Source: Lichenibacterium dinghuense
GTDB lineage: Bacteria > Pseudomonadota > Alphaproteobacteria > Rhizobiales > Beijerinckiaceae
DNA length: 64,000 bases
Assembly: GCF_021730615.1 (NCBI RefSeq)
Contig: NZ_JAJLMN010000001.1
Coordinates: 1,178,001 to 1,242,000, forward strand
Direction of reading: 5' to 3'
Part shown: positions 1-7,791 of the stretch, piece by piece
Layout: the number at the start of each line of letters is the position of its first letter
Position numbering within the stretch: the stretch's first letter is position 1
Program-made: the position numbers and the translations under genes
The notes under the pieces: model-generated
What the model saw: only the letters and a program-made list of their open reading frames with translations
Database searches by the model: none
Told to the model about the DNA's origin: nothing

Positions 1-436
1 CGCGGTCGACGAGGTGGCGGATCTGCGCCGGCGCCATGGCGGTCTCGACGAAGGCCCCCGACACGTCCTTGAACATGGACTGGAGGTCGAGCTGCTGCTG
101 GTAGTGCGCGCCGATCGAGGTGCGGGCCTGCTGGCCCACGATGGCGAGCACCGGCATGTGGTCGAGCCGCGCGTCGTAGAGGCCGGTCAGCAGGTGCGAG
201 GCGCCGGGGCCCGAGGTGGCGATGCACACGCCGAGCTCGCCCGTGAACTTGGCGTAGGCCGAGGCCATGAAGGCCGCCATCTCCTCGTGCCGCGCCTGGA
301 TGAACTCGATCTTGCCCTCGGCGCGCTGCAGCGAGCCGAACACGCCGTTGATGCCGTCCCCCGGATAGCCGAAGATCCTGCGCACGCCCCAGGCGTGCAG
401 GCGTTCGATCAGGAAGTCGCCGCAGGTCATGCTCAT
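1..436 (-). CDS. Thiamine-diphosphate-dependent enzyme (acetolactate synthase / pyruvate oxidase type), 5' part
   Basis: N-terminal 145 residues of a ThDP enzyme; the rest lies beyond the window edge. The start reads MSMTCGDFLIERL, followed by FGYPGDGINGVF, the catalytic-Glu segment FIQARHEEMAAF, and SGPGASHLLTGLYDA, all hallmarks of the TPP_enzyme_N (PYR) domain. The family covers acetolactate synthase, PoxB-type pyruvate oxidase and oxalyl-CoA/benzoylformate decarboxylase relatives; substrate residues are in the missing part. Its ATG overlaps the stop of the SMP-30-like gene by four bases (ATGA), so the two are translationally coupled. A second in-frame ATG lies two codons downstream. Confidence 0.85.
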   Translation of the reverse strand, partial: MSMTCGDFLIERLHAWGVRRIFGYPGDGINGVFGSLQRAEGKIEFIQARHEEMAAFMASAYAKFTGELGVCIATSGPGASHLLTGLYDARLDHMPVLAIVGQQARTSIGAHYQQQLDLQSMFKDVSGAFVETAMAPAQIRHLVDR

Positions 437-1401
437 CTGTAGTCTCCGGAGAACAGGTTGGGGAGGACGCCGGCGGCCGGGGCCTCGAAGGCGAAGAGCC
501 CGCCCTCGTCGGGGTGGCGGGCGCGCTCCTCGGGCGACATGGCGTGGGTCGCCGAGGTGACGAAGAGCGTCTTCAGGTCCGGCCCGCCGAGCGCCGGCAT
601 GGTCGGGTACTTGACCGGCATCGGCACGCGCCGCTCGATCCTGCCGTCGGGGTCGAAGCGCAGCAGCTCGCCGTTGGCGTAGATGCAGGACCAGTAGAAG
701 CCCTCGCTGTCCACGCAGGCGCCGTCCGGCCCGCCCGACCTGTCCCTCACCTCGACCTGCGCGAAGACGCGCCTGTTCGAGGGCGTGCCGGTGTCGAGGT
801 CGTAGTCGTAGGCCCAGATCGTCTTGGGCTCGGTGTCGGCGTGGTACATGGTGCGCCCGTCGGGGCTCCAGGCGAGGCCGTTCGACATGGACACGGGGTC
901 GGTCACGCCGGTCCAGCGCCCCGCTCCGTCGTAGCGCCACAGCGGGGTCCTCGATGCCTCGCCGCTCATGTCGCCGGGCCTGAGCGGCAGGTACATGGTG
1001 CCGCCGAAGAAGCGCCCGCGCGGGTCGCAGCGCCCGTCGTTGAAGATGAAGCGGCGCGCGTCGAAGGGCGCGTGGGCGAAGGGCGTCAGCGTGCCCGTGT
1101 CGAGCGTGATGTGATAGAGGCCCGTGGCGAGCGCCACCATGGCGCCGCCGCGCCCGTCGAGGGCGTAGCAGCCGATCCAGGCCGGCATCTCCCACGAGAC
1201 GTCGTCGCGGGTCGCGGGATCGAACATGTGGAGGGCGGGCTCGCGGATGTCGACCCAGAACAGCCTCTGGCTCCCCGCGTCCCAGCCGGGGCGCTCGCCG
1301 TTCAGCGCCCCCGCGCGCAGCAGGAGCTCCACCGGCACGGGCTCGACCACCGGGGCCTGGCCGCCGAAGGCTGAGCGGATGAGCTCGGGCACATTCTTCA
1401 T
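433..1401 (-). CDS. SMP-30/gluconolactonase-family protein
   Basis: A 322-residue six-bladed beta-propeller of the SMP-30/gluconolactonase/LRE family, which hydrolyses sugar lactones with a divalent metal. Family marks are visible: IFNDGRCDPRGRFFGGTM, SNGLAWSPDGRTMY and GGPDGACVDSEGFYW, which carry the Asn and Asp metal ligands, and a C-terminal GLFAF strand. No signal peptide, so cytoplasmic. The start MKNVPELIRS was chosen because residues upstream in frame are low-complexity and unlike the family. It precedes and overlaps the ThDP enzyme gene, so the pair probably forms a sugar-acid or lactone catabolic operon. The exact lactone is not inferable. Confidence 0.85.
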   Translation of the reverse strand: MKNVPELIRSAFGGQAPVVEPVPVELLLRAGALNGERPGWDAGSQRLFWVDIREPALHMFDPATRDDVSWEMPAWIGCYALDGRGGAMVALATGLYHITLDTGTLTPFAHAPFDARRFIFNDGRCDPRGRFFGGTMYLPLRPGDMSGEASRTPLWRYDGAGRWTGVTDPVSMSNGLAWSPDGRTMYHADTEPKTIWAYDYDLDTGTPSNRRVFAQVEVRDRSGGPDGACVDSEGFYWSCIYANGELLRFDPDGRIERRVPMPVKYPTMPALGGPDLKTLFVTSATHAMSPEERARHPDEGGLFAFEAPAAGVLPNLFSGDYR

Positions 1402-1568
1402 GGTGGCGAAACGGGACCGTTCGACCGAAGTTCCCCGCCCCGACGGCCGGCCCCCGGCCGCCCCCCGATGACCCCGGACGACCGCGAACGCGAGATGATG
1501 AAGCGCCCCATCGCTGCCGGGACACCCGGCGGCCACCCGATGCCCTGCCCCGATGCGGTGCCGGCGCG

Positions 1569-2714
1569 ATGAGCCGCCCGCCGAAGCTGCTGTTCGTCGT
1601 GACCGAGGACTGGTTCTTCGTCTCGCACTTCCTGTCCGTCGCCGTGGCGGCGCGCGCCGCCGGCTTCGACGTGTCCGTGACGGTGCGGGTGCGCGACGAG
1701 GCGCTGAAGGCGCGCATCGAGGCCGCCGGCGTGCGGGTGATCCCGTCGGCGCACGAGCGCGGGCACTTCGGTCCGCTGGCGATGCTCGGCCACGCGCGGG
1801 CCTTCGCGAAACTGTTCCGCGCCGAGCGGCCCGACATCGTCCACCTCGTGTCGGTGCGGCTCATCGTGCTGGCAGGCTTCGGCGCGCTGATGGCCGGGGT
1901 CCCGCGGCGCGTGCAGGCCGTGACCGGGCTCGGCCTGATGGGGGCGAGCCGCGGCGCCAAGGCGCGCGCCGGCCGCGCCGCGCTCGGCCGCCTGCTGCGC
2001 GGGCCGCTCGGGGGGAAGCGCGCCCACCACGTCTTCGAGAACCGCGAGGACCCGGCCCTGCTCGGGATGGACCCGGACGGGCCGCGCGTGACGGTGGTGG
2101 GCGGCGCCGGCATCGACCCCGCGCGCGAGCCCGCGCAGCCCCTGCCCCCGATGCCGCCCCTGCGCGCCGCGCTCGTGGCCCGCATGGTGCATTCGAAGGG
2201 CGTCGACGTGGCCGTGGAGGCGGTCCGCCGGGCGCGGGCCGCGGGAGCGCCCGTCGAGCTGTCGCTCTGCGGCGCGCCGGACCCCGAGAACCCCCGCGCG
2301 GTGACGGAGGAGCAGCTCCGCGCCTGGGGGGCCGAGCCCGGCATCGCGTGGCACGGCCACGCGCGCGACGTCGCCGCCGTGTGGCGGGCCCACCACGTCG
2401 TGCTGGTGCCCTCGCGCGGCGGCGAGGGCCTGCCGCGCTCGCTGCTGGAGGGCGCCGCGGCGGCGCGCGCCGTGATCACCACCGCGACGCCCGGCTGCGC
2501 CACCTTCGCGCGCGACGGCGTCGAGGGCTTCGTGGTGCCGCCGGACGACGCCGACGCGCTGGCGGACGCGCTGGTGACGCTGGCCCACGACCCCGCGCTG
2601 GTCGAGCGCTTCGCGCAGGCGGCCCGCGCGCGGGTGCTCGACGGCTTCACAGCGGAGCGGGTCGCGGCGGATTTCGTCGGCGTCTACCGCGGGCTCGCGG
2701 AGGGGCTGCGGTGA
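1569..2714 (+). CDS. GT4-family glycosyltransferase
   Basis: A 381-residue GT-B glycosyltransferase. The N-terminal half begins KLLFVVTEDWFFVSHF, and HLVSVRLIVLAGF is the usual acceptor-domain strand. The C-terminal half has ALVARMVHSKGVD and the nucleotide-sugar EX7E motif in SRGGEGLPRSLLEG (Glu286/Glu294). It most resembles group 1 transferases that start or extend polysaccharides (WbpY/PimB-like, often after an undecaprenyl-linked sugar). No membrane span, so presumably peripheral at the inner membrane. It stands alone, divergent from the SMP-30-like gene; no other polysaccharide gene adjoins it. Confidence 0.85.
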   Translation: MSRPPKLLFVVTEDWFFVSHFLSVAVAARAAGFDVSVTVRVRDEALKARIEAAGVRVIPSAHERGHFGPLAMLGHARAFAKLFRAERPDIVHLVSVRLIVLAGFGALMAGVPRRVQAVTGLGLMGASRGAKARAGRAALGRLLRGPLGGKRAHHVFENREDPALLGMDPDGPRVTVVGGAGIDPAREPAQPLPPMPPLRAALVARMVHSKGVDVAVEAVRRARAAGAPVELSLCGAPDPENPRAVTEEQLRAWGAEPGIAWHGHARDVAAVWRAHHVVLVPSRGGEGLPRSLLEGAAAARAVITTATPGCATFARDGVEGFVVPPDDADALADALVTLAHDPALVERFAQAARARVLDGFTAERVAADFVGVYRGLAEGLR

Positions 2715-2775
2715 GGCAGCTTTTGGCGGTGGCGAGGCGTTCGGGACCGACATGATCCGGGAGGGGGACGAGACC

Positions 2776-3555
2776 ATGGACGACGCGGCCAGCCGGCGCA
2801 GCGCGCTGAAGCTGTTGGGGGCGGGGCTGGGCTTGGCGGCCGCCCCGGCGGCGGCCGTCGCCGCGACGCCGGCCGCCGCGCAGGGGGGCGGCTTCGCGTC
2901 CCTTGGCGACCTCGGCCTCAAGCTCGCCGCCCTGCCGCGCCGCCGCAACGTCACGACCACGACGGCGGTGCTGAGCGACCCGTCGCAGTGGGACGCCGAG
3001 GCCCTCGCCGCCGTGCTGGCCTACGGCGGCGGGCCGAAGCAGGTGTGGTCGGCCTCCGCGCTCGGCTGGCCGTGGCTGACGGCGATGCGCAACGCCCTCG
3101 ACGTGCAGGTCTACAGCTACCGGCACCCCGACTTCCTCGTCGCCTCGCTGACGCGCGGGCCGGCCCTCATGGCGCTGCTCGATCAGCCGGCCTGGGACAA
3201 GTACGGCCTCGCCGGGCTCGACGCCGAGGCGCCGAACAGCAACGTCTTCCTTCAGCCCCGGCCGCCCGAGGCCGGCGATCCGGCGCCGATCCGCGATCCC
3301 CGCGGCCCCTTCTCGGCCGACGACGCCTCAATCCCGGCGCTGCAGGCGCGCGGCGCCGTGTTCCTCGCCTGCCACATTGCGCTGTGGGGGCTCGCCGGGG
3401 TGCTCGGCTCCTCGGGCCGCGACCCCGACAAGGCCGGGCAGGCCAAGCTCGCGGCGGCCCTCACCGACCACCTCGTCCCTGGCGTGGTGCTGACGCCCGG
3501 CGCCACCGGCACGCTGCCGGCCTTCGCCGACGCTGGCTTCCACCTCGCGGTCTGA
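2776..3555 (+). CDS. Tat-exported DsrE-like protein of unknown function
   Basis: A 259-residue protein with a twin-arginine-like leader (ASRRSALKLLGAG, then an Ala-rich hydrophobic stretch ending PAAAQ), so probably exported folded. The remainder resembles periplasmic DsrE/DsrF-type proteins: ALDVQVYSYRHPDF, a conserved-looking FLACHIALWGL containing one Cys, and a C-terminal LVPGVVLTPGATGTLP loop. The start is the ATG preceded by GGGAGGGGG at good spacing rather than an upstream ATG 24 bases away, which would put eight residues before the Tat motif. The methyltransferase gene follows after four bases, so they are co-transcribed. Function unknown. Confidence 0.7.
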   Translation: MDDAASRRSALKLLGAGLGLAAAPAAAVAATPAAAQGGGFASLGDLGLKLAALPRRRNVTTTTAVLSDPSQWDAEALAAVLAYGGGPKQVWSASALGWPWLTAMRNALDVQVYSYRHPDFLVASLTRGPALMALLDQPAWDKYGLAGLDAEAPNSNVFLQPRPPEAGDPAPIRDPRGPFSADDASIPALQARGAVFLACHIALWGLAGVLGSSGRDPDKAGQAKLAAALTDHLVPGVVLTPGATGTLPAFADAGFHLAV

Positions 3556-3559
3556 TCCC

Positions 3560-4204
3560 GTGCCGGACCGCGCCGCCTTCATCCGCCGCAACACCCGGCT
3601 CCGGCCCGTGCCGCTGGTGCCGGAGGTGCTGCTCCACGCGGCCGACGACGCGACCGACCTGTGGGCCATGACCGAGGCCGACCTCGATCAGGCGAACCTG
3701 CCACCGCCCTTCTGGGCCTTCGCCTGGGCGGGCGGGCAGGCGCTGGCGCGCTACGTGCTCGACCATCCCCAGGAGGTCCGCGGCGCCCGCGTGCTCGACT
3801 TCGCGTCGGGCTCGGGGCTCGTCGGCATCGCCGCCGCCCTGGCGGGCGCCGCGCGCGTCGAGGCCGCCGACATCGACGGCTTCGCGCTCGCCGCCATCGC
3901 GCTCAACGCGGCGGAGAACGGCGTCGCGGTGGAGGCGCGCGGGGACGACCTCGTCGGCCGCGACGAGGGCTGGGACGCCGTGCTGGTGGCCGACGTCTTC
4001 TACGAGCGCGACACGGCGGGCGCCGTCACGCCCTGGCTGCGGAGCCTCGCGCGGCGCGGCGCCCGCGTGATCGTCGGCGACCCCGGCCGCAGCTACTTCG
4101 ACCCGACCGCCTTCGAGCCCCTGGCCGCCTACGACGTGCCGGTGATGCGCTTGCTGGAGGACGCCGACGTCAAGCGCGGCGGCGTGTGGCGGGTGAGAGG
4201 CTGA
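3560..4204 (+). CDS. Class I SAM-dependent methyltransferase (ETFB-lysine / nicotinamide N-methylase-like)
   Basis: A 214-residue Rossmann-fold methyltransferase with a GTG start four bases after the upstream stop. Motif I is VLDFASGSGLVGIAAA and the acidic end of the next strand is VEAADID. PPPFWAFAWAGGQALARY before motif I and the later VLVADVFYE are typical of the family that includes bacterial homologues of METTL20, which methylates lysines of electron-transfer flavoprotein beta. The family assignment is by visual motif matching; substrate is inferred only. Confidence 0.75.
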   Translation: MPDRAAFIRRNTRLRPVPLVPEVLLHAADDATDLWAMTEADLDQANLPPPFWAFAWAGGQALARYVLDHPQEVRGARVLDFASGSGLVGIAAALAGAARVEAADIDGFALAAIALNAAENGVAVEARGDDLVGRDEGWDAVLVADVFYERDTAGAVTPWLRSLARRGARVIVGDPGRSYFDPTAFEPLAAYDVPVMRLLEDADVKRGGVWRVRG

Positions 4205-4264
4205 GGCGGGACGGTGATCTCGGCACGATGAGCTTCGGCAGCGTCCCACACGGCCTGCAACGAG

Positions 4265-4309
4265 CCTCGTCCTGAGCCGGCCGCGGAGCGGCCGTGTCGA
4301 AGGACGAGG
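4265..4309. repeat. REP-like hairpin repeat, family 1
   Basis: A 45-base element with perfect 9-base terminal arms (CCTCGTCCT / AGGACGAGG) enclosing a GC-rich second stem around GCCGCGGAGCGGC. The core (CTGAGCCGG...GTGTCGAAG) recurs in the gaps near 24.2-24.3 kb and 27.7-27.8 kb. It lies between two convergent genes, a usual place for REP elements, where it may also end transcription in both directions. Confidence 0.75.
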
Positions 4310-4365
4310 CACGTTAGGAGTCGCGCCCCTCCTCGATCTGCTCAGGAGGTCGGGGGTCGCCCCGC

Positions 4366-5793
4366 CTACTCCGCCGCGGGCGACAGCGCTACCGCGGTCG
4401 GATCGAGGCCGGGCTTCCTGGCCGAGGCCTGGGTCCCCGGCTTGGCGGCGGCCGGTCCCGCGGCCTGCGCGGCGGGGGCCGCCTCGGCCGGCGCGTCGGC
4501 GCTGCCCATCAGGCGGTCGAAGAAGGCGCGGGTGGCGCTCTTCGGCTCCTCCTTGGCGTAGGCCGAGGGGGCGGCCGCGAAGGCCGCCGGCACCGAGCCG
4601 GTCACGTCGGGCATGGTGGCGGGCTTGGCCGAGGCCGTCAGCACCGGCTTGGCGCCCTTGGGAAGGGCTTTCGCCGGGGCGGGCGGGATCGCGGCCGCGG
4701 CCAGCGCCACGACGGGCTCGGGCTTCGACAGCCCGTCGCCCACGGACTTGCGCGCGGCGGCGATCTGCACCGCGGCGGGCTTGGCCTTCGGTCCGTCGTC
4801 GAGCACGAACTCGGTGGGGGCGGCCGCGATGGCGTCGGGCCGGCTGACCTCGGCGAAGCGGTGCGCGAAGGCGGGGTTCTGGCCGCCGTCCTGGTACACG
4901 ATGCGGACGGGCTTCACGCCCTCGGCGACGAGCTTCTTGATCTCCGTCTCGTCCTTCGCCTCCTTGTCGGTGAGGGCGCGGGCGACCTCGCCGTCGAGGT
5001 CGAGCGGCGGGCAGGCCGATTCGGCGTCGAAGCTCGCGCCGCCCTTGGCCTTGGCGAAGACGTAGTGCTTGTTGCACACGCCCACTGGCGTCTGCATCTT
5101 GGTCACCTCGAACTCGTCCGCGCCCTTCTTCAGCTCGCGCCAGAAGGCGATGTTGGGGTCGAGCCGCGCCTTGGCCATGTTCTCGGCCGTCATGCGGAAG
5201 GGGAAGCTCTGCATCTGCACCGCGTGCTGCCCGCCCGCGAAGGCTTCCCGCATGATGGCGTAGATCTCCTCGATCTGCCCGTCCGTCATGGAGAAGCAGC
5301 CCGCGGAGGAGCAGATGCCGTGCACCATGATGGAGCCGCCGGTGCGGCCCCAGGCGCGGTCGTAGGCGTTGGGATAGCCGACGTTGAACGACAGGAAGTA
5401 GGCCGAGTTCGGGTTCATCGAGCCCGGCGTGATCGTGTAGAAGCCTTCCGGCACCTGCCGGTCGCCTTCGCGCATCTTGGGGCCGAGCTGGCCGGACCAG
5501 CGGCACATCGGGAAGGTCTTCAGGTAGACGTAGCGGCCGTCCGCCTGCTGCTTCCAGATCTCGAGCTCCGCCTCCTTCTTGTAGGCGCGGATCAGGACCG
5601 GCGCGTTCTTGGTCGTCGACTTGGCGGTCATCGACTTGAGCGTGGCCTCGGGGATCGGCGAATAGGCGCGCGCGTTGCCGGTGACGCCGAGGTCCTCGTT
5701 GCAGCCCGCCAGAAGCGCCGCGCCGGCGGCCACGAGGGCGAGCCGGCCGAGGATCCCCAACGCGCGTCCTGACCGCATGTCGCCGATGTCCAC
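4366..5793 (-). CDS. YkuD-family (L,D-transpeptidase-fold) lipoprotein, YafK-like
   Basis: A 475-residue envelope protein. The N-terminus is a lipoprotein signal with lipobox LLAGC (Cys31). The YkuD catalytic signature is HGICSSAGCFSM, giving His158 and catalytic Cys166, preceded by the family's VPEGFYTITPGSMNPNS segment. This arrangement is typical of the YafK/DpaA branch, which acts on peptidoglycan-lipoprotein or meso-DAP links in the periplasm. Residues after about 290 are a long Ala/Pro/Lys-rich tail, probably disordered. The gene follows a 176-base AT-richer gap that probably holds its promoter. The fold call is firm, the exact reaction inferred. Confidence 0.85.
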   Translation of the reverse strand: MDIGDMRSGRALGILGRLALVAAGAALLAGCNEDLGVTGNARAYSPIPEATLKSMTAKSTTKNAPVLIRAYKKEAELEIWKQQADGRYVYLKTFPMCRWSGQLGPKMREGDRQVPEGFYTITPGSMNPNSAYFLSFNVGYPNAYDRAWGRTGGSIMVHGICSSAGCFSMTDGQIEEIYAIMREAFAGGQHAVQMQSFPFRMTAENMAKARLDPNIAFWRELKKGADEFEVTKMQTPVGVCNKHYVFAKAKGGASFDAESACPPLDLDGEVARALTDKEAKDETEIKKLVAEGVKPVRIVYQDGGQNPAFAHRFAEVSRPDAIAAAPTEFVLDDGPKAKPAAVQIAAARKSVGDGLSKPEPVVALAAAAIPPAPAKALPKGAKPVLTASAKPATMPDVTGSVPAAFAAAPSAYAKEEPKSATRAFFDRLMGSADAPAEAAPAAQAAGPAAAKPGTQASARKPGLDPTAVALSPAAE

Positions 5794-5969
5794 TGCTCGC
5801 GCCCCTGGTCGGATATTTCGCCGGCCACACGGATGCGGTTTTAAGGCTTAAGCCGGCGTTACCGCAACTCGTGGGCGACGATCCCCAAAAGGTTCCAACC
5901 CGTTCGGTAAATTTTGAGTCAATCTGCGTCTTTGAGGTGACGCTTTGTCGGCCGACGAGGCCGAGACGG

Positions 5970-6611
5970 TCATCCGCGCTTCGCGGAGCCGACCGACAGC
6001 GTCGTGCTGTGGGAGCGCCCCGCCTCGTGCCAATCCACGATCACCGTGGCCGGGCCGGCGTGGCCGTGCCGGTCGCGCAGGAAGCCCGGCGCGGCCCCGG
6101 CCAGACCATCCAGGAGTTCGGCCTTGGTCGGGGCCCGGATGGCGAGGCCGTCCGGGCTGCTGGCGTTCCAGCCGCCCATCTCGCGGTCCTGGGCCGCCGT
6201 GACGCGCAGGATGCGCGGCAGCGCGGTCTCGTCCTCCTCCGTGAAGGGCGCATCGAACACGAACTCAAGGTTCTCGTCGTCGAACTGCCCGCCCGGCGCG
6301 GCCGCCGCCTCGGGATGGGCGTCGAGCCAGGCCGCGCCCTCGGCGCGGTGCTTCGGCCGGTCGGACAGGGTCCACAGGCGCGCCTGCAGGGCCGAGGCGA
6401 CCGGCGGCGCCTCGAGCTTGGCGATCAGGTCGCCCACCACCTCGCGGGCGTCCGGCCCGGGGCGGACGTCGGCCCGCCCGCCCTCGCGCTGGCCGCGGAA
6501 GGCGGCGACGAGGTCCGACACCACGTCGCGCATCGAGGCCCATTCGCCGGGCGTCATGTCCTCCAGGAGGGCGGAAGCGAAGCGGTCGATGGCGAGGGGA
6601 TGCAGCGGCAT
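5970..6611 (-). CDS. Hypothetical protein (213 aa)
   Basis: A 213-residue acidic, soluble protein not recognised as any family. It begins MPLHPLAIDRFASALLEDM; an upstream GGAAGG supports this start. The C-terminal third has alternating strands (ATVIVDWHEAGRSHSTTLSVGS). No signal peptide, membrane span or catalytic motif is evident. It lies 41 bases downstream of accA on the same strand and is probably co-transcribed with it. Confidence 0.7.
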   Translation of the reverse strand: MPLHPLAIDRFASALLEDMTPGEWASMRDVVSDLVAAFRGQREGGRADVRPGPDAREVVGDLIAKLEAPPVASALQARLWTLSDRPKHRAEGAAWLDAHPEAAAAPGGQFDDENLEFVFDAPFTEEDETALPRILRVTAAQDREMGGWNASSPDGLAIRAPTKAELLDGLAGAAPGFLRDRHGHAGPATVIVDWHEAGRSHSTTLSVGSAKRG

Positions 6612-6652
6612 GGCCCCACCTTCCCCGCCCGCGAACCTCCGCGCAAGGGCCG

Positions 6653-7603
6653 TCAGCGCCGCCCGATCGCCAGGAACTTGTCGGCCCGCGCCGCCTGGAT
6701 CCGCTCGCGCGACCAGCCGTCGAAGCCCGCCAGCGCGGCCTCGACGGCGTCGCCGGCCGCCGCGATGGCGGCGCCGGGGTCGCTGTGGGCGCCGCCCGCG
6801 GGCTCGGCCACCACGGCGTCGATGATGCCGAAGCGCAGCAGGTCCTGCGCGGTGATCTTCATCGAGGTCGCGGCGTCCTGCGCGCGGGCCGGGTCGCGCC
6901 ACAGAATGGAGGCCGCGCCCTCGGGCGAGATCACGCTGTAGATGGCGTGCTCCATCATGATGACCGCGTTGGCGGCCGCGATCGCGATGGCGCCGCCCGA
7001 GCCGCCCTCGCCGATGATCACGGCCACGTTGGGCACGCCGAGCTCCAGGCAGGCTTCCGTCGAGCGCGCGATGGCCTCGGCCTGCCCGCGCTCCTCGGCC
7101 TCGATCCCCGGAAAGGCGCCCGCCGTGTCGACCAGCGACACCACCGGGAGATTGAAGCGGTCGGCCAGCTCCATCAGGCGAACCGCCTTGCGGTAGCCCT
7201 CGGGCTTCGCCATGCCGAAGTTGTGGCGGATGCGGCTGTCGGTGTCGGAGCCCTTCTCCTGGCCGATGAGGCAGACGGCGCGCCCGCGGAAGCGGCCGAG
7301 CCCGCCCACGATGGCCTCGTCCTCGCCGAAGGCGCGGTCGCCGGCCAGCGGCGTGAAGTCCGTCATCAGGCTCCGGCAGTAGTCGGAGAAGTGCGGGCGC
7401 TGCGGGTGGCGCGCCACTTGGGTCTTCTGCCAGGGCGTCAGGGTCTTGTAGAGCTCCGCCAGCGCCTGGGCGGCCTTGACCTCCAGCCGCGTCAGCTCGT
7501 CGCCGATCGGGATGGCGTCCTCGTTGCTCGCCACCTGCCGGAGCTCCTCGATCTTGGCCTCGATCTCGGCGACGGGCTTTTCGAAGTCGAGGAAGAGGCG
7601 CAT
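6653..7603 (-). CDS. accA: Acetyl-CoA carboxylase carboxyltransferase subunit alpha
   Basis: A 316-residue protein matching AccA over its full length. With AccD it forms the carboxyltransferase that moves the carboxyl group from biotin to acetyl-CoA, making malonyl-CoA for fatty-acid synthesis. Visible signatures are LDFEKPVAEIEAKIEEL at the N-terminus, RHPQRPHFSDYC, GQEKGSDTDSRIRHNFGM, SLVDTAGAFPGIEAEERGQ and GEGGSGGAIAIA (crotonase-fold oxyanion region). The start MRLFLDF is the family start. It is divergent from the Wzz-like gene across a 188-base gap; that gap contains a short palindrome (TAAGGA-TTCG-TCCTTA at 7731-7746). Confidence 0.97.
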   Translation of the reverse strand: MRLFLDFEKPVAEIEAKIEELRQVASNEDAIPIGDELTRLEVKAAQALAELYKTLTPWQKTQVARHPQRPHFSDYCRSLMTDFTPLAGDRAFGEDEAIVGGLGRFRGRAVCLIGQEKGSDTDSRIRHNFGMAKPEGYRKAVRLMELADRFNLPVVSLVDTAGAFPGIEAEERGQAEAIARSTEACLELGVPNVAVIIGEGGSGGAIAIAAANAVIMMEHAIYSVISPEGAASILWRDPARAQDAATSMKITAQDLLRFGIIDAVVAEPAGGAHSDPGAAIAAAGDAVEAALAGFDGWSRERIQAARADKFLAIGRR

Positions 7604-7791
7604 GGGATCCGGGGACTCGCGGGTTCGGCGGGGCGCGCCGGAGGGGCTCCGCCGCGGAGGCGCGGGACCGTGACGGCTCAGGGATCGCCCGTCAAGGCGC
7701 GCCGGCGCGCCCGACAGGGTGAAGGACTGGTAAGGATTCGTCCTTAACGTGCCCTGAAGCCCACCCCTCGGGCGCCGGACGAGACCGCACG

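Noticed and set aside
7731..7746. Short palindrome TAAGGA-TTCG-TCCTTA between accA and the Wzz-like gene as an operator
   Set aside because: Only six-base arms and a single copy; mentioned with accA but not supported as a site.
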